A DNA stretch of 64,000 nucleotides, taken from assembly GCF_030272615.1 (NCBI RefSeq), contig NC_081409.1, positions 873,572,626 to 873,636,625 of the forward strand, written 5' to 3'. Source of the stretch: Cryptomeria japonica. Lineage: Eukaryota; Streptophyta; Pinopsida; Cupressales; Cupressaceae. Shown one piece after another: positions 45,823-56,902 of this stretch; within the stretch, counting starts at the first letter, position 1, and every line of letters starts with the position of its first letter. The translations under genes were made by a program, and so were the position numbers. The notes below the pieces were generated by a model, which was not told the origin of the DNA, did no database searches, and saw only the letters and a program-made list of their open reading frames with translations.

Positions 45823-47990
45823 AAGTTGCAGAACACAAGAATAGAACTCTCAAAGAAATGGCTAGCTATATCATACATGCACATTCTCTTTATCCCGCCT
45901 TTTGGGTAGAGGCTATCAGTTGTGCCACACATATCCAGAATCGGGTTCCTCACAAAGCTTTGCAAGGTATTACTCCATTTGAAGCTTGGGCTGGTAGGAA
46001 ACCAATTGTGAGACATTTCAGAGTCTTTGGGTGTCCAGCATGGGCTCGCATACCTCTACAGAAATGCAAGGCATTGGAACCTCAGAGTCGGCCTTGCATA
46101 TTTGTTGGATATCCTGAGGGTGTTAAGGCATACAGATTGATGGATCCAGAGACACATGCGGTATTCATTGAGAGGAGTGTTCACTTTGAGCAAAGCTCTC
46201 CTAGCTTAGCCTCTCTACCTCCTCCACCTTTCTCCATTGTGGATAGTGATGTTAGTGATTCAGATGATGAGACTCCCTCAACTCCAACTCGCAGGGTTAC
46301 ACCTCTGTAGGGTCCACTTGCAGTTGAGGAGCCTTGTTCTCCACCTCCACCTAGACCTCATTGGGCTTGATAGACACTTGAGTCTGCAGGTTCTCTTGTT
46401 GGGGATCCTTCAGATACACAGAGAACTTGATCACAACATTAGGATCTTCCACATGCATTCATTGCTATGGCTTCTGATCCACAGACATTTAGGGAAGCAT
46501 CAGGGGTTCCTAAGTGAGACCAAGCTATGGAGGAAGAGTATAGTTCCTTGATGAGGAACAACACATGGGATCTAGTTCATCTCCCTAAGGGGAGAAAGAT
46601 GGTTCGATGTAAGTGGATCTATCGAACCAAGTTTGCAGCAGATGGAAGTGTGGATAAGTATAAGGCTCGGCTTGTTGTGAAAGGTTTCTCGTAGGTTGCA
46701 GGTGTTGACTATACTGAGACCTTTGCACCCGTAGCCAAGATGAACTCCATTCATTTGACACTTGCTATTGCTGCAGCTCATGGTTGGGCTGTACATCAGA
46801 TGGATGTGAACAATACTTTTCTTCATGGTGATCTTGATGAGGAGATTTATATGGAGCAACCACAGGGTTTCATCTAGGATACTTCCTTGATTTGCAGACT
46901 AAGGAAATCTCTCTATGGCCTTAAGTAGGCCCCCAGGGCTTGGTACGCCAAGATGGATTCCTTTCTTCTCTCCGTAGGGTTCACCAGGTGTCATTATGAT
47001 CCAAATGTCTACATTTTGCAACAGGATGACTCTCACTTGATACTTGTGCTCTATGTTGATTACTTGATCATTACAGGGAATACTTCATCCATCATTAGCA
47101 GGGTCAAATCTGCTTTGCATGATAGATTTGCGATGACTAACTTGGGTCTTTTGCACTACTTTCTTGGGATAGAGATTTCACAGTCATCTTCCAGGATTAC
47201 ACTATCACAGCCCAAGTATGCTCTTGATCTACTTGCACGCTTTCATATGGCTGATTGTAAGCTTGCCCCGACTCCCTTTCTTTTAGGAGTCAAGCTTGAG
47301 GCTCATTGTTCTTCTCCACCAGTTGATGCCACTTTGTATCGTCATCTTGTGGGTAGTCTCATCTACTTGACTCATACACACCCTAATATTTCATTTGCAG
47401 CTGGCATGGTTTCCCACTTCATGCAGGAACCACATGAGCTTCATTGGAAAGACGCCAAATGCATCCTTCATTACATCCAAGGTACACATCACTATGGGAT
47501 TCACTATGCAGCAAGCATAGGACTTCACTTGGTTGGTTACATAGACTCCGATTGGGCTGGTGATCTAGTTGATCATAAGTCTACTTCTGGTTATAGTTTT
47601 CACCTTGGTTTGGGCCCCATTTGTTGGCAGAGCAAGAAGCAACATGCTATTGCTCTCTCTTCGACTGAGGCTGAGTATCGAGGTGCTGTTAATGCAATGA
47701 CTGAGACCATTTGGCTCCAACAGATTATCACCGAGTTTGGATTCACCACTCCACGACCAATAGTTCTACATTGCAACAATCAGAGTGCTATTGCAATCTT
47801 GAAGAGCCCGGTCTAGCACCAGCAGACCAAACACATTGAGATTCATATGCACTATATCCGAGAGCTCATCTAGGAGCAGGTCATTGATTTGCAGTATTGT
47901 CCTACAATAGAGCAGGTTGCTGACATATTCACCAAACCTTTCACCGAGTGTAAGTTCCAGCAATTGTGAGCTCTCTTGGGGGTGCAGGAT
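45823..47990 (+). pseudogene. Copia G integrase end, RT and RNase H (broken)
   Basis: 45858-46310 repeats the integrase tail and linker (FRVFGCPAWARIPLQK, GYPEGVKAYRLMDPE). RT follows: NTWDLVHLPKGRKMVRCKW, GFS-stop-VAGVDYTETFAPVAKM, QMDVNNTFLHGDLDEEIYM, GLK-stop-APRAWY. The 287-codon frame 46953-47816 covers the RT palm/thumb and RNase H (YIDSDWAGDLVDHKSTSGYS, SSTEAEYRG). The catalytic YVDD reads YVDY. Later text has KHIEIHMHYIRE and VADIFTKPF. At least five stops are TAG where related copies have CAG (glutamine). Otherwise this is the freshest pol in the window. Confidence 0.92.
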
Positions 47991-48274
47991 GTGTCATTAG
48001 GGGGGCTCAGCTGACTTCTCCTTCCTCTCTTATGGGGGGGACTTTTTCCTCTTTGAGGTTTTGTCCTTCTTCTTTGAGAGTCTTTTGTACATTCATCTCT
48101 CTTTTGGGGGGGAGTTTTTTCCCACTGGGTTTTCTCCCTTTCTCCGTTTGTGAGAGATTGCATTGCATAGTTTTGCTTGCATTTGCATATTGTACATGGG
48201 TACCTATCATGGCCTAGTAGCTGGGACCCATCTTGCATTATTGAATTGAGTCTTCATTCCCCTAAGTTGCACTT

Positions 48275-48283
48275 AAGGGGGGG
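48275..48283 (+). other. Polypurine tract of copia G
   Basis: AAGGGGGGG directly before the LTR start TGTTGGTG. Confidence 0.85.
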
Positions 48284-48908
48284 TGTTGGTGTAAATAAAT
48301 ATTCATTTTGGATATTATTACACTTGCTTAAGTTAACTTAGGATAATGCATCTCTTCGTAGTTTGGATTTGAGACACTTAGGGAAGTGTGCACATAGGGA
48401 TAGAGCTTGTAGGAGACATTCCACCTTTTGTGGTCTTATTTTGCTGTTACACTCCACATTCAGTGGGTCATCCACCTCCTGTTGAATATTATATTATTTC
48501 TCCTACCTACCCTTAGTATTTATTACCTACCCTTGTTTCTCATTGAGCCACATGTCATATTTGTGTGCTCATACATCCATATGGCCTTGCCTATATAAGC
48601 AGGCCTATATTCATTATATTGGTTAATCTAGCTGATCATTTTGCATATTGATGAGAATACAGTTTGTTCTTATCATTCTATTTTATTCTCTCTTATTTGT
48701 GCTTTCCATTGCCTCTTGATCTTGGCAAAATCTCACATGTCATACATCCATATGGCCTTGCCTATATAAGCAGGCCTATTTTCATTGTATTAAAGAATCC
48801 AGTTGATCATTTTGCATATTGATGAGAATACAGTTTGTTCTTGTCATTCTATTTTATTCTCTCTTATTTGTGCTTTCCATTGCCTCTTGATCTTGGCAAA
48901 ATCTCACA
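48284..48908 (+). repeat. 3' LTR of copia G with a 171-base tandem duplication
   Basis: 48284-48737 matches the 5' LTR. 48738-48908 repeats its last ~171 bases, with the junction in a CACATGTCATA stretch that also occurs upstream in the LTR. The result is two TATA boxes (48592-48598 and 48763-48769), 171 bases apart, and two copies of the LTR end. Confidence 0.9.
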
Positions 48909-48913
48909 CTTAG

Positions 48914-49167
48914 TATCCAAGCATATAGGGGAGACATTGTCATTTTGTCCTTTTGTCACTTGGTCCTTTTGTCCTTTGAGGTCTAGACATCATTTCAATT
49001 TCCTAAGGGTCTCATTTTTAGAATTGCATTCATAAATTTGTCAAAATCTTGAAAAAAGAACAAAAACATAGGTTTCATTCTTGCCATAGATTACATTTTC
49101 ATCTATTTAGGTTGCATTTAGTTGCATATCATACATCATCCTTTTAAAATAAAAAATCCCAAAAACA
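48914..49167 (+). other. Leader of element T, second part
   Basis: Continuation of 39303-41180 after copia G. Non-coding by eye. Leads to ATG 49180. Confidence 0.65.
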
Positions 49168-49959
49168 TTGCATAGTGACATGTCTATTGCAACAAGGTTT
49201 CAAGCACCAATGATGCAACAAAGTTTGATGTATCAACCGACAATGCAATCGAATTTTAATACAAGACAATCACAATTATATCCAACACAACAACAAGGCA
49301 ATATCGATCAAACTTATCATGATGATGTAAATGTCCAAATACAAAAACTAGAGGAGAAACTAGCTCAAGAAAATGAGATTTTGGAACAAAGAGTGAAAAA
49401 CATTGAGAAGAATAGATCACAAATCTCCAAAATGTTTCAAAAATTTCTAGGTTGAAATCCAAAGATTGAGCCAATTGATGTAAGATCTCTTCTTGAATGA
49501 TCAGACATACCAGCTCTCCTCTCACAAATAGAGATGATGAAACAATTTCAAGAAAAGAGACAACATCAATTTCAACATTATGTGCCTCCACAACAAGAAC
49601 AAGAAGGTGTTTACTATCAATCACATTTTCAACCATCACAACCAATGGTTCAACAATTCCAACATTTCCAACAGACACAACCAATGGTTCAATTTCAACA
49701 ATATGTCCAACCAACTATACAATGTCAACAAATAGTTCAACCAATGGTGGAATATCAACAAGTTCAATCAACATATCAATGTCAACAACCACAACCAAAC
49801 ATTCAAAAACAAAGGTTGCAACATGCACCAAGACAAATTTTGAACATGTCAAACCAATTTGATCAACATCTAGTTCAAAATCAAAACATGACATCAGACC
49901 AGAACCAACTCCTTTCCAAACAAGTTCAAATTCCAGATACAACTATGTCAAAACCTTGA
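49168..49959 (+). pseudogene. Element T: Gln-rich / coiled-coil frames, gag-like place
   Basis: 49168-49455 (95 codons) is Gln/Met-rich, then coiled-coil-like (VQIQKLEEKLAQENEILE). After stops near 49456 and 49500 the same reading continues at 49534-49959 (141 codons), very Gln/Pro-rich with repeated QPMVQ-like units (QPMVQQFQHFQ, QPMVQFQQYVQ, QPMVEYQQVQ). No known domain. Its place, first in the element, is that of gag, but no capsid or zinc-knuckle text is seen. Confidence 0.6.
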
Positions 49960-49980
49960 AAGAAAGGTGGCTTTATTGCA

Positions 49981-52113
49981 ATGATCTTAAGGAAACTACC
50001 AAGTGAGTTCTTTGAGGAAGATCAAGATAATACAACTATGTCTAGCAATGCCTCATCCCCCCACAAACAAATTGACTCTCTAGTGGCATCTATCCCTACA
50101 CCTTTAGAAGTTTCACAAGAACCTTCCATATTGTCCTCATCAAACAATACACCCAAGGATGAAATTATCCAAGGACTATCCATAATTGATTGCCATGATA
50201 ATCCAATTCATGATGCACATCCTTGTCATGTTTTAGAAATACTAGACCCAATGAAACCATGCACTTTATTGCCATTACCTGTTTTAGAGGACCCCATTCA
50301 AAGTCCCTCTTCCTCATGTTCAAGCATTGATTCCTTGCTAGAATCCATCACAAATGTTCAAAGTGCATTTCCTTCATGCCAAAAAATTGATTCCTTGTCA
50401 GAAACCCCCATGCATATCCAAAGTCCAACCTCATGTCAAGAGGATAATTTAGAGCATGAAGAAACGTGTCTTAAAACAGATCAAGATCAAGATCCCGAAA
50501 CCTTATCATCCCATCCAATTGTTGACCAAGACCCCATGTTCCCAGACATTCACGATGATTCCCCTATTCTTGTCCATCCTATCCAATGTCCTATTGACAC
50601 TCCATTCCCCAGGCAAGATCAAGATATCCCAGTCCATCCAATCCCAAACGATCCCCTTCCATTTCATGAAAAAAATGTCCTTTCAAATCTCATTGGCATT
50701 CCACTTCCTAAGAAAGATCAAGATATCCTTTCCATCCTTTCTGATGATCCCATTAAAAGTCAAGAGAAAAACAACTTTAAAGAGGATTCCAATGATCTTC
50801 CTCCTTGTCAAGATCAAATTATTTCTTTAAATCCTCCACAAGATCCTTTTGTTCCTCCATCTCCTTGTCTTAATGCTCCATATACACTCCAAGATCATAT
50901 TTCTTTTGATGATCCCATTATTTCTCCCATTCCATCTCTTGAAGAACCTATCATTGAACCATGTCCACTACACAATCCTAGTCCCCCTCATGAACATAAT
51001 CCCCCTCATGATTCTAACATGTCAGTGCAAGATGTTCATGAACCCTCGACATGCATAATGGGTTCTTCCACTTTGGTCCAATCTGATCCACTTCATGATC
51101 TCATTATTTATCTCATATCATATCCACCTCATAATGGACTCGCGTCTTCTTCCCAAAGAAAAGAGTATCCTACAAGTCAAAATATTCATAAAGGCAAAGG
51201 AGTAGACCTTCATGAGAAAGAACCCCTCCATATCAAAGAAGATCTTAACGGTCATGTCTACACAACTCACTCTCAAGACGTTGGTATCCCTCCATCAAAA
51301 TCAAAACATACACCTTCCCCATCATACTTTCCATCCATCTTAGGTCCTTATATCCCTTCATCCTCTATGCAAGGTCAGCAAAGGCACACATCCTTGAGTA
51401 AATTTCATCCATCCAAAAGAAATCCATTTCATTCATATCCATCCATGCATTCCTTTCCCCCTCTAAGCAATTTGGATGCCAAGTATGAAAGTCATAAGTC
51501 TAGAAATCCACATGTATTCAAGGATCAACATGTCCAATATAATCGACATGTCAAAACAAAGAACAATATGATCCAAAAGGAAAAGGAAAAACCCAAAAGG
51601 GCACAAAGGCCCACTGAACAAAATAAAACAAAGTCAAAATATATATGGGTTCCTAAATCCCTTGTGCAAGCAATGCACTCCAAGGAACCACAAAAGCATA
51701 AAAAATCAAAAATAATGTGGGTTCCTAAATGGCTCCTTGAAGCACAAAAGCCTAAAGAAACATCCAACTTGGCATCCAAAGTTGCTATTCCTCCATCCAA
51801 ACCTTCCAAGTCTATTCCTCCACCACCACCTTCATCCATTTTGGGCCCTTATGTCCCAAAATCCATAGCCTTTCCTTCGTCAAAATCTCAATATCCAAAA
51901 TACATTTTTCCTCCATCAGTCCATCTCCCCTCAATGTGTGTGCCAATGTTGATCCTGCCTTCATTTCCATCCAGTGAAGCACAATTCTTCCAATACCCTA
52001 TCCATTATCCAATGCATATTTTTCCCTTTGATCCCTTTGATCCAATCCTTTACATAAATCCTTGCCTTAGTTTCATCTTATTTTCCATGTCCTCGTCCTA
52101 CCAATGTCTTTGA
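49981..52113 (+). CDS. Element T: 710-residue Pro/Ser/Asp-rich protein, unknown
   Basis: The longest open frame in the window, from ATG 49981 to the stop at 52111-52113, with no break. I do not recognise it. Residues 1-400 are acidic and Pro/Ser-rich with loosely repeated IDSL and QDQDI(P/L)-like units. Residues about 440-620 turn basic. Two internal repeats stand out: IWVPKSLVQAMHSKEPQKHK then MWVPKWLLEAQKPKE (about 545-605), and SILGPYIPSSSM (about 450) matched by SILGPYVPKSIA (about 620). The end is hydrophobic/aromatic. Composition suggests disorder. It lies between the Gln-rich frames and the spacer. Open status over 2.1 kb, while the PMD gene nearby has stops, suggests either recent activity or low stop content by composition. 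Confidence 0.6.
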   Translation: MILRKLPSEFFEEDQDNTTMSSNASSPHKQIDSLVASIPTPLEVSQEPSILSSSNNTPKDEIIQGLSIIDCHDNPIHDAHPCHVLEILDPMKPCTLLPLPVLEDPIQSPSSSCSSIDSLLESITNVQSAFPSCQKIDSLSETPMHIQSPTSCQEDNLEHEETCLKTDQDQDPETLSSHPIVDQDPMFPDIHDDSPILVHPIQCPIDTPFPRQDQDIPVHPIPNDPLPFHEKNVLSNLIGIPLPKKDQDILSILSDDPIKSQEKNNFKEDSNDLPPCQDQIISLNPPQDPFVPPSPCLNAPYTLQDHISFDDPIISPIPSLEEPIIEPCPLHNPSPPHEHNPPHDSNMSVQDVHEPSTCIMGSSTLVQSDPLHDLIIYLISYPPHNGLASSSQRKEYPTSQNIHKGKGVDLHEKEPLHIKEDLNGHVYTTHSQDVGIPPSKSKHTPSPSYFPSILGPYIPSSSMQGQQRHTSLSKFHPSKRNPFHSYPSMHSFPPLSNLDAKYESHKSRNPHVFKDQHVQYNRHVKTKNNMIQKEKEKPKRAQRPTEQNKTKSKYIWVPKSLVQAMHSKEPQKHKKSKIMWVPKWLLEAQKPKETSNLASKVAIPPSKPSKSIPPPPPSSILGPYVPKSIAFPSSKSQYPKYIFPPSVHLPSMCVPMLILPSFPSSEAQFFQYPIHYPMHIFPFDPFDPILYINPCLSFILFSMSSSYQCL

Positions 52114-54190
52114 GCATACTTTTAAAGGTCATGGTCCATTTTTTTTCAAGGCTACTATCCAAACAATAATACGCTTGAGTCCTTCTTCCATCCCCCATCA
52201 TTTGTCCATCTTCTATTGAAAAAGTCAAAAGGCCAAAAAAAAAAAAAAGATGAAAAAAGACAAAAAAGAAAAAAAAATGTAATGCAAAAAAATAATCTGT
52301 CCACTGGTGAAAACCTGGCAAACAGGCACCTTGGGCAAGTACCATGATGAAAACTTGGCAAACAGGTGTCATGCGTAATTTATGAACTTCTTGCACACCA
52401 CACTTGGGGGCAAGTTTTATCCTATCATATCCTTTTGTCCTTCATTGTTCCATTATCCTATCAAACCCCTGTCATTACCCTTCATATCCTATTGTCCCTC
52501 ATGTCCATTTCCTCTTTCCACCTTTGATCTTGACAAGGCTGAGGATATTCATGAGCATCATGCATCTTGTTTGTAGCTTTTAGTCCATCATAGCTTTTGG
52601 TCTTTACCCATTTGCTTATTATAACCTTTCATCCATATTCCCTAGCTTATTGCAACTTTTTGCCACTATCCCTTAGCCTATCCCGTATCCTATCCCGACC
52701 TTTAGTCCATGTCCCTTATCCATTCTTGGTCTTGTTTATCCTATCCATAGCCCTTGAAAATTGCATCCGCATTGTCTTCATGATAAAAGGCCTTTGTCTT
52801 CCCTCTATCCACCAATATTTCAAAAAGCCTATTTATTCACCTGTCATATTCCTTTCCTTGCTAGACACTAGGGGCAAAATCATAAAAACTAAAAAATGTC
52901 CTTAAAAAAATCATAAAAAATTGAAAAATGTTCTGAAAAAATCATTAAAAAATTGAAAAATGTCCTGAAAAAAATCATAAAAAAATCATATAATGTCCTG
53001 AAAAAAACTCCCCGAAAAGTCAAATAAAGTCCTGAAAAAATGAACACAAAAAAATTGTAAAAAACTCAAAAAGCAAAAAACAAAACAATATCCCCTTTGT
53101 GCATAGACAGATCACTGAGCATCCCTCCAACGACACACAATCAATCAAACATTGTGCTTTCATGAAATCACGCATTAACAAATGAACTCTTTCAATCAAA
53201 CCAGACATTCAAACTAATCACAATTGTCTTATCAATCGAACATCAACATTAATATCATTCGTCCTTGGCACACTATCATGGGTCTTATACAGGGTGTGGT
53301 ATACTCGAAACCAGACTGTGTCCTGTCTTAGACAGGGTACCGCATTCCCTGAAACCAGATAGCATGATCATCCTATCAACACTTTCAACTTTTGACAATG
53401 AAGATCAAGATGTTTGTTTGACTTGTTGGAATTAGCGAGTCTTATCATTTATTGATTTATCTTTGATCATGTTCCTATGTTGCTGGATGATGTCACTGAG
53501 TGATTTAGAGTGACCGGGATGGTTCATGGTCCCTTTCTTTTTTGCTATGATTGCTATTTATGGAATGATTGTTACAAACTGGGGTAACTATATCCTTGGG
53601 TGTCTATGATAAGTACGTTTGCTTTGTGAACACCACACATACCTCGACCCTTGATGTATGCACCCTAGGATGCTTCACTCATTCCTTGTGTGTGATGTGT
53701 CTATCTTTTGCAAAAAGGGTTACGTTTCAGCTCTGGCCTTCAATGCCATGATGCTATGCATCTGTTTTGCTACATTAAATAAAGGTTCTCACCTACAAAG
53801 TGCATTACTGAAAGCAAGTTTTTCTTCGTCGTTAACTGTCCTCTGTCTCATTTCTTCTTACTCACATTTCTTCTGTTAGTTTGGGCAATCAGTCCGATCT
53901 AGTGCTCTGATCTCCAAAAACATATGTTGTATCCTGCATCCATTTGGTTAGTACATTTGCATTACATCAAGCATCACATCAAGCATTTTATCCATTTCAT
54001 ATTATAAATGCATCAAAAGCACATAAAAAAATATATCCATACATGTTCCATAATGGTACATAAATAGTGCATAAGCCATCCATACATGGAAAATAACCAT
54101 AAGTCATAACACATTGCATCCCATCATATCGATGCATATCATATCATATATCAAGATAATATCGAAGTACAAAATTGTATTATCTGTCCT
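52114..54190 (+). other. Element T spacer with simple repeats
   Basis: No gene seen. 52225-52285 is a purine run (A/G). At 52311-52370 a ~40-base unit with GATGAAAACCTGGCAAACAG-like text occurs twice. 52880-53050 has about five units of AAAAAATCATAAAAAATTG plus AAAAATGTCCTG. 53290-53370 holds two related phrases (GAAACCAGACTGTG, GAAACCAGATAGC). Short open frames (52382-52905, 53569-53879) have no recognisable content. Confidence 0.6.
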
Positions 54191-54199
54191 CAGTATGGC

Positions 54200-56060
54200 C
54201 CGCAGACTGACTACATAATGTCACACTACATAGTTTCAATTGTCTATCATAAGGAGTATGTGCCTCTATCACTGGGTGCTCCCTCTATCCTCCTCATCCT
54301 TGCCATGTCTCAAGGATGATGTCCCTCCTATCCAAGGTTCTGGTTGTGGTGGTCTCATAGGTCCACTCACCCCCATGCTACTCACTGACCTCCGAGAGCA
54401 TGCCCTGCTCTCTGTCCTTGATCATGCCCAATATGATGTTTCTCTCTGCTCTGGTGGAACTGCACTCTCATATAGTGTCCTCCAATGACGTATCTCCTCT
54501 CTGGTCTCTACCAACATCTATGACATCTCCCGTGCACTGGTATCCCTAATCGACCCAATATACTCAGTGACTCTCTGTTCTTCTCACTGTGCCTGGGCTA
54601 TTGCTGTATCTCGAGCCGCTGTAAGTCTGGCTATCTCCACTCTAAATTGATCTTACTCTATCCTCAAGATGGCATTTTGTCTCTCTAATGTTGCAATGTG
54701 ATCCTGCTGACTTGCTATGCTAGCCCTGCACATCTCCATCTCCTCTATCCTAGCTGTCTCCGACTCTATGGGTATTACCTGCAAAGACTCCTACTTGGCT
54801 GAATCTGGCTCATAGTCATCATCCTCATCATCATCTCCATCCTCATCATCCCCCTCATCCTCATCACCACCCTCATCCTCCTTGTCCTCATCATCTCCCT
54901 CCTCTCTTGTGAGTGGGAAGTCCTCCTGTCTCCTCGGTACCGGAATATCAAGATCTGTCAATGGCACTGGTCGTCATCATACAAACCATCGCTCATACTC
55001 CTCTATCATCCTGACATCCACCACATCTGATCTCCAATCCCACTATCTCTGCTGTAGCTGTGTGAAGTCAGCATATGCTATGTGTGGCTGAATCATCCTC
55101 CCCCACTGACTCGTCTCTCTGTGAGATCGGGCAAAGTGTGCAGTCCCTCTAGGTACATCCTACCTCTCTCCAAACTATCGTCTAACTCTCTCTGGAAGGT
55201 ACATCTCAATCACTCTCTGGTGATTCACTAGTCACCCAATCAGGTATCTCTCCTGTCTGCAATATGATAGCTCATCACTATCATCGAACCATCCAGGGCA
55301 ATCAAGATATGGCCTCCATGTGAACTCTCTCAATCTGTCTAGCTCATGTCGCCAATATAGTATGTATTCAAAAGGACCCTATCTCAGTGCTCCCTTATAG
55401 TAGTACACATATGGTCGATGTGGTACTACCTGTCTCTCTGCAATTGGTCGACATATGGCTATGTGCTCAAATGCCCATACCTGTAACAGTGTGACTCCAT
55501 AGCGCAAAGTCTGAACCCCCTGATATGCTATCTGATGCAACTGAAAATATAGCATAGCAAGTACACATGGTCCCCATGTGTACACTATCCCCTCTATCGC
55601 CATCCTCTCTAGCACTCTTCCCCATCCAATAGGGAATCCATGTCCTCATCTGTCCCCTGCTAGTAGGCATGCTATCACCACATATCGTCGATCATACTCT
55701 GATGCCATGGTCTCCTAGACGATCTCCCTTTCTACGATATCTAGATCATCTGTGTCACACTCAAATAATCTACATAAAGAGTCTCTCCCTATCACTGGGT
55801 CATACTCTATCATTTCCCCATGAAGCAGAATGCGGAGGATACACCATACATCCTCTAGTGTCACAATCGCCTCTCCAGTTGCCAGATGGAATGAGGAGGT
55901 CTCCAAATGCCATCGCTCTGCCAATGCAGTAAACAGTCCTGTGTTTGCCCTAATCTTGGGCATGAATGTGATATAATATATCCCAAGTCCTGCTAATGTA
56001 TCTCTGTCTGTGCTCCTAAGTCTATGTCGTAACATGAAGCAGTCTGGTCGGTTCTCTCAC
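54200..56060 (-). pseudogene. Plant mobile domain (PMD) gene in element T (broken)
   Basis: Minus strand. 55715-56035 reads LGIYYITFMPKIRANTGLF, then ALAERWHLETSSFHLATGE and AIVTLEDVWCILRI, the PMD core, then DPVIGRDSLCRLFE. After a stop, 55379-55670 continues with GWGRVLERMAIEGIVYTWG and TLLQVWAFEHIAICRP. Further on are RPYLDCPGWFDDSDEL (about 55290) and, through stops, an acidic tract of Asp/Glu (54785-54900) and a coiled-coil end (about 54540-54720). The order PMD, acidic, coiled coil matches element D. The gene is antisense to T and lies just before its 3' LTR. Several stops mean this copy is likely dead. Family knowledge: PMD proteins are nuclear and act in silencing. Confidence 0.83.
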
Positions 56061-56239
56061 GTGATCAATGGATACTGTCGACTCTGCATCACAATTGGGG
56101 CACATTTTGTCAATTTTAGAGTTTACTCCTATGGGCCACATTTCCTTGTTTCATGTCCAAATCAAGGTGTTTCCAATCTATTTTGACCTATCCTACCCTT
56201 ATCCCCCCTTTTCGGATCATTCGCATGCTATTTTTGACC

Positions 56240-56375
56240 AAAATTGAGTTCCCAGTACACAACTATGCTTGTGTGTTGTATCCTGTGCCTATGTAGCAAC
56301 AAATTGTGCCTATGTACCCTACACAAGTGCAAGATACCCTACACAAGTGCAGGATGCACTCACACAGGCGTAGAA
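56240..56375. repeat. Degenerate TGTGCCTATGT repeats near the PMD gene
   Basis: Several copies of (T/G)TGCCTATGTA and ACACAAGTGCA(A/G)GAT in both senses. Same theme as 39390-39565 and 23560-23760. Confidence 0.55.
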
Positions 56376-56902
56376 GTCAGTTTCTGCATTCCCTGTGGGC
56401 CCCGCAATGTCCCGCAAGCAAGTCAAATTCATAAAATTGACAATATGGGTTTTTGAGATACATACCGCTACTCCCGCATCATCCAATCATCTGTAGGTAC
56501 ATACACATTCTCCAAGGTGATCTACCATTGGAATGTTCACCATCTCTCTGCAAGTGTCCTTTTCCAGAGCAACAAATTCTCCTCTTTGGCTAGTGCAAAT
56601 GAGCAATTTTCACTCTCTTTGTCTCATTTATAGATCTTTGTCAGTACATAGATGGACGTGCACTCTTTCCATCCTATGTTTGTTGTGGTCTTTTGCACCT
56701 TCAATTGCTTTTCCTTCGTGCATCCGGTCTCTGATTGTCAGTTTGTTTTCTCCTATCATGTTCTATCATTCTTATCGATCAATTGGCCTCTTTTCTGGAT
56801 GTTTCCGGCCAATTCCTCGAGGGGGCATGCATATGTCATTGTTATTATCTGGGGCATTTTCATTATTGTTCTTTGAAACAACACTTAGAATCGCATTCTC
56901 TC

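Larger units (their letters stand above)
41181..48908 (+). mobile_element. Copia element G with inverted gag-integrase segment
   Basis: LTRs at 41181-41644 and 48284-48908, perfect CTTAG duplication (41176-41180, 48909-48913). The outer frame is plus strand: primer site at 41645, integrase end-RT-RNase H at 45823-47990, polypurine tract at 48275. But the segment about 42015-45822 runs on the minus strand and carries its own LTR end, primer site, gag, protease and integrase. About 400 bases of integrase text occur twice as an inverted repeat (42015-42437 and 45823-46240). Thus G joins parts of two copies head to head. Confidence 0.92.

Noticed and set aside
50456-51058. Overlapping plus-strand frames of 124 and 69 codons
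   Set aside because: Shadows of the 710-codon frame in another phase.
52225-52285. Poly-A-like run as a LINE or processed-gene tail
   Set aside because: It is a mixed A/G purine run inside element T, with no target duplication or upstream coding text.
54240-55932. Plus-strand Ser/Leu-rich frames, possible gene
   Set aside because: They lie opposite the antisense PMD gene, whose conserved motifs are on the minus strand.
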